The notes: generated by a model not told the origin, from the letters alone. Shown: positions 26,833-44,084, counted from the first letter of the stretch. The stretch: DNA of 64,000 bases from Bradyrhizobium sp. CSA207 (GCF_029051685.1 NZ_JAACFT010000005.1:124001-188000), one strand, 5' to 3'. Numbers and translations are program-made.

Positions 26833-27531
26833 ATGGCAGGCGCAGACAAGGCGAATGTGGTCACGACACGATGGTGGTGGGTCCGTCACGCGCCGGTGCG
26901 CAACGACGGCGGCAACATCTACGGCCAGTCCGACATCGCCTGCGACATCAGCGACACCTATGTGTTCAATGCTGTTGCCAAGGTGTTGCCACGCAAGGCG
27001 GTCTGGTATTCGAGCAATCTGATGCGCACGCACCAGACCGCAGAAGCGATCTGGGCGGCCGGCTTCCCCCGGCCTGCGTCAATGAAGTGGGAAGCGGATC
27101 TCGCCGAACAGAATCTCGGTCGCTGGCAGGGCATGAACCGCGCCACCTTCATCGCGAGCCGCCCCGTCGGCACGAGCTGGTTCGCCGACATCAACGAGCC
27201 CGCGCCCGGCGGCGAAAGTTTCATGGATCTCTACAATCGCACGCGCCGCACCATCGAGCGCATCAACAATGAGGCGGCAGGGCAGGACGTGATCGCGGTC
27301 GCCCATGGCGGCACGATCAAGGCCGCACTCGGCCTCGCGCTCGACGGCCAGCCGGAGCGGGGACTATCGTTCGACATCGACAATTGCTCGGTGACGCGGC
27401 TCGATTATTTTGCAAGTCCCGAGCGCACGGTCTGGCGATTGCCGATGGTCAACCAGCAGCCGTGGATCGCGGACGATGCGCACGCGGCGATGCATCAGCC
27501 GGCGGGACCGGAAGTCAAGAAGCTCGCGTGA
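26833..27531 (+). CDS. histidine phosphatase family protein
   Basis: This 232-residue member of the phosphoglycerate mutase-like branch has the phosphohistidine motif VRHAPV (RHxP form, residues about 18-23) and the second catalytic histidine in AHGGTIKAAL (about 157-166). GGRW-type motifs near LGRWQGMN help bind phosphate. It could dephosphorylate a sugar, nucleotide or pathway intermediate; related cofactor enzymes are known, but the substrate is not readable. GGAAGG precedes the ATG. It is followed 72 bases later by another SDR gene. Confidence 0.85.
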   Translation: MAGADKANVVTTRWWWVRHAPVRNDGGNIYGQSDIACDISDTYVFNAVAKVLPRKAVWYSSNLMRTHQTAEAIWAAGFPRPASMKWEADLAEQNLGRWQGMNRATFIASRPVGTSWFADINEPAPGGESFMDLYNRTRRTIERINNEAAGQDVIAVAHGGTIKAALGLALDGQPERGLSFDIDNCSVTRLDYFASPERTVWRLPMVNQQPWIADDAHAAMHQPAGPEVKKLA

Positions 27532-27603
27532 TGCGGTGATTGTATCGTCGCGCAATCGCGGCGTAAGCTTGCGAAAACGAAATCGTCACACTGGGAGAGA
27601 AAC

Positions 27604-28371
27604 ATGACGTTGTTCGACATGAAGGGAAAAGTCGCCGTCATCACCGGCTCGACGCGCGGCATCGGGCTTGCGATTGCCGAGCGCATGGCCGAGCACGGCG
27701 CCAAGGTGGTGATCTCCTCGCGCAAGGCCGATGTCTGCGACGGGGTCGCGAAGGGCATCAACGACAGGTTCGGCAAGGGCACGGCGGTGGCGATCGCCGC
27801 GAACATCTCGTCCAAGGAAAATCTGCAAAACCTCGTCGACGAGAGCAACCGCGCCTTCGGCCGGATCGACGTGCTGGTCTGCAATGCCGCGTCGAACCCG
27901 TATTACGGTCCGCTCGCCGGCATCTCCGACGATCAGTTCCGAAAAATTCTCGACAACAACATCGTCGCCAACAACTGGCTGATCTCGATGGTGGTGCCGC
28001 AGATGATCGAGCGCAAGGACGGCTCGATCATTATCGTGTCCTCGATCGGAGGCTTGAAAGGCTCGACCATACTCGGCGCCTACGCGATCTCGAAGGCCGC
28101 CGACATGCAGCTCGCGCGCAATCTCGCCTGCGAATACGGCAAGGACAACATCCGCGTGAACTGCATCGCGCCGGGCCTGATCAAGACCGATTTCGCCAAG
28201 GCGTTGTGGGACAATCCGGAGAATCTGAAAGCCTCGACCGCACGCTCGCCGCTCTTGCGCATCGGCATCCCCGACGAGATCGCCGGCGCGGCCGTGTTCC
28301 TGGGCTCGAAGGCCGGCGACTTCATGACCGGCCAAACCATGGTGATCGACGGCGGCGCGACGATTAGTTGA
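27604..28371 (+). CDS. SDR-family oxidoreductase
   Basis: This is a second classical SDR, 255 residues long. Its cofactor loop is TGSTRGIGLAIA, NNAASNP-like VCNAASNPYYG forms the NAG region, and the catalytic residues are in VSSIGGLKGS and YAISKAADMQ. The C-terminal GQTMVIDGGATIS is typical of FabG-like enzymes. It follows the histidine phosphatase gene on the same strand and likely shares its transcript. The ribosome site GGGAGAG is well placed. Confidence 0.9.
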   Translation: MTLFDMKGKVAVITGSTRGIGLAIAERMAEHGAKVVISSRKADVCDGVAKGINDRFGKGTAVAIAANISSKENLQNLVDESNRAFGRIDVLVCNAASNPYYGPLAGISDDQFRKILDNNIVANNWLISMVVPQMIERKDGSIIIVSSIGGLKGSTILGAYAISKAADMQLARNLACEYGKDNIRVNCIAPGLIKTDFAKALWDNPENLKASTARSPLLRIGIPDEIAGAAVFLGSKAGDFMTGQTMVIDGGATIS

Positions 28372-28409
28372 GGCGTCAGCGCGGGACGCGATGTTGCCTT
28401 ATACTCGGT

Positions 28410-28509
28410 GTCATCGTCCGCGAAGGCGGACGATCCAGTACTCCGCGGCAGGCGTGATTGAATCGAGACGCCGCGGCATACTGGATGCCCCGCCTTCGCG
28501 GGGCATGAC
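28410..28509. repeat. GTCATCGTCCGCG palindromic repeat
   Basis: GTCATCGTCCGCGAAGGCGGACGATCCAGTA in one arm and TACTGGATGCCCCGCCTTCGCGGGGCATGAC in the other are related as an imperfect inverted repeat. The outer GTCAT/ATGAC and inner CCAGTA/TACTGG match exactly. It fills the gap between the convergent SDR and serine hydrolase genes. Confidence 0.75.
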
Positions 28510-28550
28510 AGTAAGGGTGGGGACGCAGCGCCGCGCCTAAGCGAAGGACC

Positions 28551-29774
28551 TCAATCCACCGCCGCGTAAACCAAATCCCGCACCAGCGTGCGCGTATAGT
28601 CGCGCTGTCCCGGGCCTTGGCTCATGAACACCGCGAACAGATCCTCTTTCGGATCGATCCAGAAGAACGTTCCCGCAATACCGCTCCAGAAATATTGGCC
28701 GACGCTGCCGGGGAACGGGGCAATGCCGGGCTCTCGGCGCACGGCGAAACCGAGGCCAAAGCCGTGTCCCGGGGAGAGCAGGGTGCCGTTGGTCACAACG
28801 CCAGGCCCGAGGTGATCGGAGGCCATCAATTCCAGCGTCTTGCGGCCGATGATCCTGTTGCCGTCGAGCGTGCCGCCGTTGCGCAGCATCAGGCAGAAGC
28901 GGGCATAATCCATCGTGGTCGAGACCAGGCCGCCGCCGCCGGACTCCATCGCCGGCTGTTCCAGCATGTTGAAGAGGGCGATCTTGTCGCCGGTCCAGGG
29001 ATCTGCCGCGAACGGTTCGGCGAGCCGGCCGGCATTGGTCTCAGCGGTCGAAAAGCCGGTCTCGGCCATCTGGAGCGGGGCGAGGACGCGCTCAGTCAGG
29101 AAGTTGCCGAGGGATTTGCCGCTGACGATTTCTATGATGCGGCCGAGGATGTCGGTGGAGCGGCTGTAGTTGAACTCCTCGCCCGGGTGGCAGACGAGCG
29201 GGAAGCTTGCGACCAGTGCGGCATGCTCAGCGTTGCTGATCTTGCGGCTGCGCACCCGCGAGTCCTGGTAGAGCTTGTGCACGGGGCCGTCGCCCTGGTG
29301 CTCATAGGTCAGGCCTGAGGTGTGGCGGAGCAGGTCCTGCACCGTCATTTGCCGTTTGGCCGGAACCAGTTCCAACTCGTCGCCACTGACGATGCCGACC
29401 TTCTGATTGGCGAACTCCGGGATGAATTTGGCGACCGCGTCGCTCAGGAGCAGGTGGCCGTCCTCGATCAGCGTTATGATACCGATCGACACGATCGGCT
29501 TGGTCATGGAGAAGATCCGGAAGATCGAATCATGCGCCATCGGCGCGGAGCCGGTTGGGCTCTGCCGCCCAAGCGCCTCGAACCAGCCGACCTGGCCGCG
29601 CCGCGCCACCAGCACGGTAATTCCGGGAACGGTTCCCTTGTCGATCTCGCGTTTGAACGCATCCGACATCGCCTGGAGGCGGGGTCGGGACAGGCCCAGC
29701 GTTTCCGGCTTGGCCTCGGGCAGGGACGGGGTTTTCGGCGTGATCGCGGCTTGAGGGACGGCTGTAGCGGTCAT
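28551..29774 (-). CDS. beta-lactamase-family serine hydrolase
   Basis: This class C beta-lactamase-like serine hydrolase or esterase has 407 residues. The nucleophile motif SxxK is SMTK in FSMTKPIVS (about residue 95), followed by the YxN-like YSRS and the C-terminal strand block VGQYFWSGIAGTFFWIDP. There is no export signal, so it probably acts in the cytoplasm on esters or amides; the family includes EstB-type esterases. The start at 29774 follows GGGAGTGACC. A much longer upstream frame is not supported. Confidence 0.87.
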   Translation of the reverse strand: MTATAVPQAAITPKTPSLPEAKPETLGLSRPRLQAMSDAFKREIDKGTVPGITVLVARRGQVGWFEALGRQSPTGSAPMAHDSIFRIFSMTKPIVSIGIITLIEDGHLLLSDAVAKFIPEFANQKVGIVSGDELELVPAKRQMTVQDLLRHTSGLTYEHQGDGPVHKLYQDSRVRSRKISNAEHAALVASFPLVCHPGEEFNYSRSTDILGRIIEIVSGKSLGNFLTERVLAPLQMAETGFSTAETNAGRLAEPFAADPWTGDKIALFNMLEQPAMESGGGGLVSTTMDYARFCLMLRNGGTLDGNRIIGRKTLELMASDHLGPGVVTNGTLLSPGHGFGLGFAVRREPGIAPFPGSVGQYFWSGIAGTFFWIDPKEDLFAVFMSQGPGQRDYTRTLVRDLVYAAVD

Positions 29775-29860
29775 GGTCACTCCCGGCTGTTCATTATTGT
29801 CGGGATGAACTGTGGCCCAGAAGCCGCGGCACAAACAAGCGAAGCCAGCGCGCTTCACCC

Positions 29861-29886
29861 TTGCAATCCGGCCTTGCAATCCGGCC
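29861..29886. repeat. 13-bp tandem duplication
   Basis: The unit TTGCAATCCGGCC occurs twice in direct tandem (29861-29873, 29874-29886), upstream of tRNA-Trp. It is a small slippage-type duplication of no known function. Confidence 0.7.
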
Positions 29887-29936
29887 GCCCCCTGTGCTTG
29901 AAAGCGCGCCTGACCCTGAGGCGACGCAGGGTCCGT

Positions 29937-30012
29937 AGGAGTGTAGCTCAATTGGTAGAGCACCGGTCTCCAAAACCGGGGGTCGCAGGTTCGAGCCCTG
30001 CCACTCCTGCCA
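29937..30012 (+). tRNA. tRNA-Trp (CCA)
   Basis: The acceptor strands AGGAGTG (29937-29943) and CACTCCT (30002-30008) pair. The D arm is GCTCAATTGGTAGAGC, the anticodon loop CTCCAAA carries CCA, and the T loop is GGTTCGAGCCC. G30009 is the discriminator and CCA is encoded at 30010-30012. It is adjacent to secE, as in most bacteria. Confidence 0.97.
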
Positions 30013-30140
30013 GCTAATTCCCGACGCCTGAGATCAGAACGCCCGGAAGCTCGCGCCGCGGTTCATCGGGGCCGGGTAAGCTATTGATCCCGATCAGGTC
30101 CGTCGGCCGTGGCGCGCAAGCCGGCCAGCCGGCCTCCACC

Positions 30141-30169
30141 TTGACCTTTGGCCCCATCCGCAGTATCTA
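30141..30169 (+). promoter_or_regulatory. promoter of the secE-nusG operon
   Basis: TTGACC (30141-30146), a 17-base spacer and TATCTA (30164-30169) form a near-consensus promoter 170 bases upstream of secE. The 328-base gap between tRNA-Trp and secE holds no coding frame. The predicted start is near 30177. Confidence 0.55.
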
Positions 30170-30340
30170 CGCCGCACTCGCAGCCGGCCCGTTAGACGCG
30201 GATCTCCGGCGCGGCTTTGAAATCCCCGAACAATCGAGCCCGGTTTCCGGCTCATCCTTCACGAGAGGGCTGGGCCAACGGCGGCTGTTCGGATCCCTGA
30301 AATTCATTCGCGTCTGTCGACGGACGTTGGACATCAAACG

Positions 30341-30532
30341 ATGGCAGTCAGCCCGTTCAAGTTCTTGCAGGAGGTCCGCTCGGAGACCGCGAAGGTCACC
30401 TGGCCGACCCGCCGCGAGACGACGATCACCACCATCATGGTGTTCGTCATGGTCGCCGTGGCGTCGATCTTCTTCTTCGCCGCCGACCAGATCATCCGTT
30501 ACCTCATCACCTTCCTTTTGGGCATTCACTGA
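30341..30532 (+). CDS. secE: preprotein translocase subunit SecE
   Basis: This 63-residue essential component of the SecYEG protein-conducting channel belongs to the short, single-helix form of SecE. The cytoplasmic amphipathic segment includes VTWPTRRETT, with the conserved Trp-Pro, and one membrane helix follows (TTIMVFVMVAVASIFFF). The stop codon shares its last base with the nusG start codon (TGATG), so the two are translationally coupled. Confidence 0.96.
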   Translation: MAVSPFKFLQEVRSETAKVTWPTRRETTITTIMVFVMVAVASIFFFAADQIIRYLITFLLGIH

Positions 30533-31089
30533 TGGCAACAGCCGCCGCAACCCAATCGTCCGACAAGCGCTGGTATATCGTCCACGCCTATTCGAACTTC
30601 GAGAAGAAGGTCGCCGAATCGATCCGCGAGCAGGCCAAGCAACGCGGGCTCGAGGAACTGTTCGAGCTGGTGCTGGTGCCGACCGAAAAGGTCACGGAAG
30701 TGCGCCGCGGCCGCAAGATCGACGCCGAGCGCAAGTTCTTCCCGGGCTATGTGCTGGTGAAGATGAAGCTGACCGACGAGGCGTTTCATCTGATCAAGAA
30801 CACGCCGAAGGTGACGGGCTTCCTCGGCGCCGAGAACAAGCCGATGCCGATCTCGGAATCCGAGGCCATGCGCATCCTGCACCAGGTGCAGGAGGGCGTG
30901 GAACGGCCGAAGGCGTCGGTGTCGTTCGAGATCGGCGAGAACGTGCGCGTGGCCGACGGCCCGTTCGCTTCGTTCTCGGGTGTGGTCGAGGAAATCGACG
31001 AGGCGCGCTCGCGCGTGAAGGTCGCGGTGTCGATCTTCGGCCGCGCCACGCCGGTCGAATTGGAATTCGGTCAGGTCGAGAAGGTCTGA
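30532..31089 (+). CDS. nusG: transcription factor NusG
   Basis: This 185-residue NusG has the N-terminal NGN domain starting KRWYIVHAYSNFEKKVAE. It also contains the RGRKIDAERKFFPGYVLVKM segment and the C-terminal KOW domain (residues about 135-185) that contacts S10 or Rho. It links transcription to translation and to Rho-dependent termination. It overlaps secE by one base and lies upstream of rplK in the normal order. Confidence 0.97.
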   Translation: MATAAATQSSDKRWYIVHAYSNFEKKVAESIREQAKQRGLEELFELVLVPTEKVTEVRRGRKIDAERKFFPGYVLVKMKLTDEAFHLIKNTPKVTGFLGAENKPMPISESEAMRILHQVQEGVERPKASVSFEIGENVRVADGPFASFSGVVEEIDEARSRVKVAVSIFGRATPVELEFGQVEKV

Positions 31090-31119
31090 TCGGGTACGCG
31101 GGAAGCGAAGGGCTTCGCG

Positions 31120-31222
31120 CGAAACTAGGCCGTGGGAGGGAGAGGGCGGTCGCCAACCGCACCCGACCCAGACCACGAACCTGAAACCGCCGGCGCATCC
31201 GCCGGCACAACAGGAGTGATAC
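31120..31222 (+). promoter_or_regulatory. candidate L1-operon leader
   Basis: Between nusG and rplK there are two compact hairpins. One is GGGCGGT-loop-AACCGCACCC. The other is GCCGGCG (31189-31195) with CGCCGGC (31200-31206), ending a few bases before the rplK ribosome site. In many bacteria L1 represses translation by binding a leader hairpin here. The structure fits, but the L1 loop consensus was not verified. Confidence 0.35.
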
Positions 31223-31651
31223 ATGGCAAAGAAAGTGACCGGATACCTGAAGCTTCAGGTCCCGGCCGGTGCGGCGAATCCCTCGCCCCCGATCGGTCCC
31301 GCGCTTGGTCAGCGCGGTCTCAACATCATGGAGTTCTGCAAGGCGTTCAACGCCCAGACCCAGAAGGAAGAGAAGAATACCCCGATTCCGGTGGTGATCA
31401 CGATCTACGCCGATCGTTCGTTCACCTTCGAGATGAAGACGCCCCCGATGTCGTTCTTCCTCAAGCAGGCTGCCAAGATCCAGTCCGGCTCGAAGGCGCC
31501 GGGCCGTGACAAGGCCGGCGCGGTGACCAAAGCGCAGGTGCGCGAGATCGCCGAGAAGAAGATGAAGGATCTCAATTGCGACTCGATCGAGTCGGCCATG
31601 AAGATGGTCGAGGGCTCTGCCCGTTCGATGGGCCTGGAAGTGGCGGGGTAA
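31223..31651 (+). CDS. rplK: 50S ribosomal protein L11
   Basis: This 142-residue protein has the N-terminal proline-rich loop of the GTPase-associated centre ([18 protein letters not shown]). The C-terminal RNA-binding domain continues with [19 protein letters not shown]. It is full length. The rplA gene follows after only six bases. Confidence 0.97.
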   Translation: MAKKVTGYLKLQVPAGAANPSPPIGPALGQRGLNIMEFCKAFNAQTQKEEKNTPIPVVITIYADRSFTFEMKTPPMSFFLKQAAKIQSGSKAPGRDKAGAVTKAQVREIAEKKMKDLNCDSIESAMKMVEGSARSMGLEVAG

Positions 31652-31657
31652 ACGGTC

Positions 31658-32350
31658 ATGGCAATCGGAAAGCGTTTGAACAAAGCCCGCGAAGGTGTTG
31701 ACCGCGAAAAGCTTTATCCGCTCGCGGACGCCATCAAGATGGTCAAGGAACGCGCGAAAGCGAAGTTCGACGAGACCATCGAGGTCGCGATCAATCTCGG
31801 CGTCGATCCCCGCCACGCCGACCAGATGGTCCGCGGCGTCGTCACCCTGCCGAACGGCACTGGCCGTACGCTCCGCGTCGGCGTGTTCGCCCGCGGCGCC
31901 AAGGCGGACGAAGCCAAGGCTGCCGGTGCCGACGTCGTCGGTGCTGAAGACCTGGTCGAGAAGGTGCAGAACGGCACGATCGAGTTTGATCGCTGCATCG
32001 CCACCCCCGACATGATGCCGCTGGTCGGCCGTCTCGGTAAGGTGCTCGGCCCGCGCGGCCTGATGCCGAACCCGAAGATCGGCACCGTGACCATGGACGT
32101 CACCGGTGCGGTGAAGGGTGCCAAGGGCGGCTCGGTCGAGTTCCGCGTCGAGAAGGCCGGCATCTTGCAGGCCGGCGTCGGCAAGGCCTCGTTCTCCGAG
32201 GACAAGCTGGTCGAAAACATCAAGGCGCTCGCGGACGCGGTCTCGAAGGCGAAGCCGGCCGGCTCCAAGGGCACCTACATCCAGCGCGTTGCGGTGTCCT
32301 CGACGATGGGCCCCGGCGTGAAGGTCGAGCCGGGCACCATTCTCGGTTAA
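31658..32350 (+). CDS. rplA: 50S ribosomal protein L1
   Basis: This 230-residue component of the mobile L1 stalk includes the [20 protein letters not shown] segment of domain 1 and [16 protein letters not shown] in domain 2. It binds 23S rRNA and, in many species, its own mRNA. It is the last gene of the rplK-rplA pair before the terminator at 32404. Confidence 0.97.
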   Translation: MAIGKRLNKAREGVDREKLYPLADAIKMVKERAKAKFDETIEVAINLGVDPRHADQMVRGVVTLPNGTGRTLRVGVFARGAKADEAKAAGADVVGAEDLVEKVQNGTIEFDRCIATPDMMPLVGRLGKVLGPRGLMPNPKIGTVTMDVTGAVKGAKGGSVEFRVEKAGILQAGVGKASFSEDKLVENIKALADAVSKAKPAGSKGTYIQRVAVSSTMGPGVKVEPGTILG

Positions 32351-32403
32351 GGCTTGCCTGGGCTAAGGCTTGCCTCGGCTGAGGTTTAAAAATTGCATGA
32401 GGC

Positions 32404-32440
32404 GAGGGGCGGAATTGGGCAACCGATTCTGCCCCTCGTC
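32404..32440 (+). terminator. intrinsic-like terminator after rplA
   Basis: GAGGGGCGGAAT (32404-32415) pairs with ATTCTGCCCCTC (32426-32437) with one G-U pair, followed by a mixed T-rich run GTCGTTT. It ends 33 bases before the next gene's start codon and should separate rplKA from the dehydrogenase gene. Confidence 0.6.
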
Positions 32441-32472
32441 GTTTGTGGCGGCGTTCATCGGAAACAAGAACA

Positions 32473-33426
32473 ATGGCTGACAAGGTCCTGATCTACTCGC
32501 GCTTTCCGAAGACGATGTTGGCGCGTTTCGCCGAGCGTTTTGAGCTGCTCGACACCGGTGGCAAGCCGGCGCGGGAATTGTTCTCGTCCGACGAACTCGG
32601 CGGCATTCGCGCGATGCTGACCGCGGGCGGCACGCCGCTCGATGCGGAGGCGATGGACTTGTTTCCGAAGCTCGGTGCAATCGTCTGCTACGGTACGGGC
32701 TATGACGGCATCGACCTGAAGGCGGCGGCCGCGCGCAACATCGCGGTCGGCCACAGCCCCGGGGCCAATGCTGCCTCGGTCGCCGACATCGCCATGACCC
32801 TGATGCTGGCGACGACGCGGCGAATCCTGGCCGCCGACCACTATGTCCGCAGCGGCGATTGGGCATCCTCAAAACAGTCGCCGATGATGCGGCCGCAGGC
32901 AGGCATGCCCGGCCGCCGCATCGGCGTCTACGGCATAGGCGAGATCGGCCGCAAGATCGCTGCGCGCTGCGCGGCGTTCGAGAGCGAAGTCGGCTATTTC
33001 AGCCGCAGCCAGCACAATGTGCCCTATCAATATTTCGCGACGCTGGAGGCGCTCGCCGACTGGTGCAGCGTGCTGATGATCGCGGTCCGCGCCGGCCCCG
33101 AGACCCAGCATGCCGTCAACGCCGGTATCCTCAAGCGCCTGGGCGCGGATGGCTATGTCGTCAACATCTCTCGCGGCTCGGTGATCGACGAGAGGGCCCT
33201 CGTTGCGGCGCTGATCGACAAGAGCATCGCCGGCGCCGGCCTCGACGTCTACGAGACGGAACCGCACGCTCCTGATGCGCTGACGGCGCTGCCCAACGTC
33301 GTGCTGGCCCCACATATCGGCGGCCACACCCTCGAATCGCACGTCGCCATGCAGAACTGCGTGCTGGCGAACCTGAGCGCGTTCTTCCAGGCCAAGCCGC
33401 TGCCGCACGCGGTCAAAACGGCCTGA
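32473..33426 (+). CDS. D-2-hydroxyacid dehydrogenase family protein
   Basis: This NAD(P)-linked reductase of 317 residues interconverts 2-keto and D-2-hydroxy acids. Its Rossmann motif GIGEIGRKIAARC is near residue 155. The three catalytic residues are visible as Arg in SRGSVIDERAL, Glu in DVYETEPHAPD and His in LAPHIGGHTLES. The start ATG at 32473 is chosen over an in-frame upstream ATG because AACAAGAAC precedes it and the protein then begins MADKVLIYSR. It sits inside the ribosomal cluster between rplA and rplJ, an unusual place for a metabolic enzyme, although the pathway is unknown. Confidence 0.88.
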   Translation: MADKVLIYSRFPKTMLARFAERFELLDTGGKPARELFSSDELGGIRAMLTAGGTPLDAEAMDLFPKLGAIVCYGTGYDGIDLKAAAARNIAVGHSPGANAASVADIAMTLMLATTRRILAADHYVRSGDWASSKQSPMMRPQAGMPGRRIGVYGIGEIGRKIAARCAAFESEVGYFSRSQHNVPYQYFATLEALADWCSVLMIAVRAGPETQHAVNAGILKRLGADGYVVNISRGSVIDERALVAALIDKSIAGAGLDVYETEPHAPDALTALPNVVLAPHIGGHTLESHVAMQNCVLANLSAFFQAKPLPHAVKTA

Positions 33427-33822
33427 ATCGGTCCTTTTCGGCCGCGTCAGGTCCGGCCGGCAATCGATTGGAACTGGTGTGAATTTTGCTCTTGGCAAGC
33501 AGGCAGAGAGCGGTTAAAGAACCGCTTCCGGGCGTGCTGGCCATGGCTAGCGCGTCCGTGCACGCATTCCGAAAACCCGACACGACAGGAGATCATTCCT
33601 TTTCAGGACGTCCGCAAGGATTTGCCGGGAAAGGGAGGAAAACCATCGGGTGGTGGGATGCGGGCAGAGGTCGGGCGGTTCGCCGGCTGACCTTGTCCTG
33701 TCCAAGACTGCAGGCGCCGGCGGGAAGTTTCGATTTCCCAATGGCTTAATCGCATGGCCTGCATAGACGGGTGAAGACCGGATTTCACATCGCATTCCGC
33801 TTTCGGGCAGGTGCGAAATGGG

Positions 33823-34002
33823 TTTGGTTCGGACCTCGACACCCCGTGGGCCCAAAAGGCTTCGGGAGGGCAGGCTTTAATCGTTGTCTCGCCCCGGCGT
33901 GTCCAAAGGGTTTTGGCCCAGAGGTTCAGGTTTGGGTGGGACGATGGGTGCAACCCGGCGGTCCCGCTTGTCGCGACGACTGCCAACCGGAAAGAGCTTG
34001 CT
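33823..34002 (+). promoter_or_regulatory. candidate L10 (rplJ) leader RNA
   Basis: The 576-base gap before rplJ has a structured last third. The segment GGGCCCAAAA (33848-33857) pairs with TTTTGGCCC (33911-33919), enclosing GC-rich stems, and more GC-rich paired segments follow up to the GAAAGAG site before the GTG start. The L10-L12 complex regulates this operon through a leader in many bacteria. The remaining upstream part of the gap (33427-33822) shows no coding frame I can support. Confidence 0.4.
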
Positions 34003-34521
34003 GTGGAACGAGCGGCAAAAAAAGAGGCGGTCGAACAGCTCAATGGGGTCTTCAAGGCCACGAGCGTCGCGGTCGTTGCTCAATATTCCGGCCTCACCGT
34101 TGCCCAGATGCAGAAGCTGCGGACGCAGATGAAGCTGGCGGGCGCCTCGGTGAAGGTCTCGAAGAACCGTCTCGCCAAAATTGCTCTTGAAGGCACTGAC
34201 GTCGTTGCCATCGGCCCCATGCTGAAGGGGCCGACCGTGATCGCGACTTCGAACGATCCGGTAGCGGCGCCAAAGGTCGCCATCGAATTCGCCAAGGCGA
34301 ACGAGAAGTTCGTCATCGTCGGCGGCTCGATGGGGAAGACCGTCCTGAATGTCGACGGCGTGAAGGCTCTTGCCTCGCTGCCGTCGCTTGACGAACTGCG
34401 TGCCAAGATCGTCGGCCTCATCGTGGCCCCGGCGACCAAGCTGGCCCAGCTCGCCAATGCGCCCGCGGGCAAGCTCGCGCGCGTCATCCAGGCTCATGCC
34501 TCAAAGGGCGAAGCGGCCTGA
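34003..34521 (+). CDS. rplJ: 50S ribosomal protein L10
   Basis: This 172-residue stalk base protein anchors L7/L12 dimers. The start is the GTG at 34003, which gives the family N-terminus [21 protein letters not shown] and the typical length; the upstream in-frame ATG would add 64 unrelated residues. The conserved [12 protein letters not shown] and the C-terminal L12-binding helix with [16 protein letters not shown] residues are present. It is followed 54 bases later by rplL. Confidence 0.96.
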   Translation: MERAAKKEAVEQLNGVFKATSVAVVAQYSGLTVAQMQKLRTQMKLAGASVKVSKNRLAKIALEGTDVVAIGPMLKGPTVIATSNDPVAAPKVAIEFAKANEKFVIVGGSMGKTVLNVDGVKALASLPSLDELRAKIVGLIVAPATKLAQLANAPAGKLARVIQAHASKGEAA

Positions 34522-34575
34522 CGCCCTTCGCAAAACTCAAACCCGAACCAGACTTACACGTAAGGAAACTGAACA

Positions 34576-34947
34576 ATGGCTGACCTGCAGAAGATCGTTG
34601 ACGACCTTTCGAGCCTCACCGTGCTCGAAGCTGCCGAACTCGCGAAGCTCCTCGAAGAGAAGTGGGGCGTGTCCGCCGCTGCCGCCGTCGCGGTGGCCGG
34701 CCCGGCCGCTGCTGCCGCCGCTCCGGCCGAAGAGAAGACCGAGTTCTCGGTCGTTCTCGCCGCCGCCGGCGACAAGAAGATCGAAGTCATCAAGGAAGTC
34801 CGCGCCATCACCGGCCTGGGCCTGAAGGAAGCAAAGGACCTCGTCGAGGGTGCGCCGAAGCCTGTCAAGGAAGGCGTGAACAAGGACGAGGCCGACAAGA
34901 TCAAGGCCCAGCTCGAGAAGGCTGGCGCGAAGGTCGAACTCAAGTAA
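34576..34947 (+). CDS. rplL: 50S ribosomal protein L7/L12
   Basis: This 123-residue stalk protein recruits elongation GTPases. An N-terminal dimerisation domain (1-32) is followed by a very alanine-rich hinge (about 33-50). The globular domain starts [19 protein letters not shown] and contains [13 protein letters not shown], the factor-contact helix. It is full length. Confidence 0.97.
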   Translation: MADLQKIVDDLSSLTVLEAAELAKLLEEKWGVSAAAAVAVAGPAAAAAAPAEEKTEFSVVLAAAGDKKIEVIKEVRAITGLGLKEAKDLVEGAPKPVKEGVNKDEADKIKAQLEKAGAKVELK

Positions 34948-35104
34948 GCGAAGCTTGCTTGCGCGAGATCCCGGGGCGAGCGTCAACAAGGCTTGGGATC
35001 CCGACTCGCAGTTTGGGCGGCCGGCATCCGGCCCCGAAGAGGCGGGTCGAATGCAAAAGGCGTGCGACGGAACGTCCCGACGCAGGCCGAACACGAAAAA
35101 GTGT

Positions 35105-35135
35105 GGGGATTTGAGGGTTTACCCCTCGAATCTCC
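35105..35135 (+). promoter_or_regulatory. hairpin in the rplL-rpoB gap
   Basis: GGGGATTTGAGGG (35105-35117) and CCCTCGAATCTCC (35123-35135) form a 13-bp stem with two G-U pairs and a five-base loop. The 504-base gap between rplL and rpoB is where E. coli carries an attenuator and an RNase III cleavage site. This stem is a plausible equivalent. No run of Ts follows it. The rest of the gap shows no gene. Confidence 0.5.
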
Positions 35136-35451
35136 ACTATTGTCGCCCCATATCGGGTCGACAGCACGAAAGCGCGGTGGCGGGGATAGCGCAATTCCCT
35201 GTAAGCCGTTGGGAGAGCAGGCTATTTCGGGCTTTTTCAGTCCGTGAAGAGGATCGTTGTGACGGGCGGGCGCGCCACTGCGCCCCGCGCGTCGTTTTGC
35301 GTTTTGAAGGTCTGAAGAACAGATTCAGGACATGACGGTCTGAAACTGGACTTTCGATCCCCAAAACGGGTTCGAAAAATTCAACCCGGGGAGCGGCGGC
35401 AGCTGCGTCCTGGACGGCGCGCCCAGGCGGGCGACGAAATGAGAGGCCACG

Positions 35452-39567
<4,116 letters not shown>

Positions 39568-39579
39568 CGCGATCCATCA

Positions 39580-39602
39580 TGCCCGGCCGGCTCGGCCGGG
39601 CA
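39580..39602 (+). promoter_or_regulatory. rpoB-rpoC intergenic hairpin
   Basis: TGCCCGGCCG (39580-39589) pairs perfectly with CGGCCGGGCA (39593-39602) around a three-base loop, 13 bases after the rpoB stop. A second palindrome, GCGGGGCGCCCCGC, is at 39629-39642. Both could be RNA processing or stability elements. Confidence 0.45.
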
Positions 39603-39695
39603 GCGGTGCTCCACCCTGGGACTTGAGGGCGGGGCGCCCCGCAGTGTGATTTTCGAATTTGCTGCCGAAGGCGACCGGCACGCGAGGAGAAGACG

Positions 39696-43892
<4,197 letters not shown>

Positions 43893-43923
43893 TGGTTCAT
43901 CCGTAGGAATACCGAGGACAATG

Positions 43924-43950
43924 AAAAGGCCGGCGAAAGCCGGCCTTTTT
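43924..43950 (+). terminator. strong intrinsic terminator after rpoC
   Basis: AAAAGGCCGGC (43924-43934), a GAAA tetraloop and GCCGGCCTTTTT (43939-43950) form a stem of 11 bp running into a T tract, a textbook Rho-independent terminator. It isolates the polymerase operon from the flavoprotein gene downstream. Confidence 0.92.
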
Positions 43951-44084
43951 GCTGCTTTGTTTGCTTGTTGCGATGCAGGATCAACCTTTGTTCATCTTTC
44001 CTTCAGGCTGGAAAGGGCTTCTGCTAAGGGAGCTTAGACCGGTGGTCCCGTGGCAGGGGCAGGGCCGGAGACCACGGAACTTAC

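Noticed and set aside
29800..30017. plus-strand frame reading SVAQLVEHRSPKPGVAGSSP across tRNA-Trp
   Set aside because: Common spurious peptide from a tRNA gene read in sense.
32349..32380. AAGGCTTGCCTGGGCT / AAGGCTTGCCTCGGCT near-duplicate after rplA
   Set aside because: Only two short adjacent copies; probably slippage, and the terminator hairpin downstream explains the function of the region.
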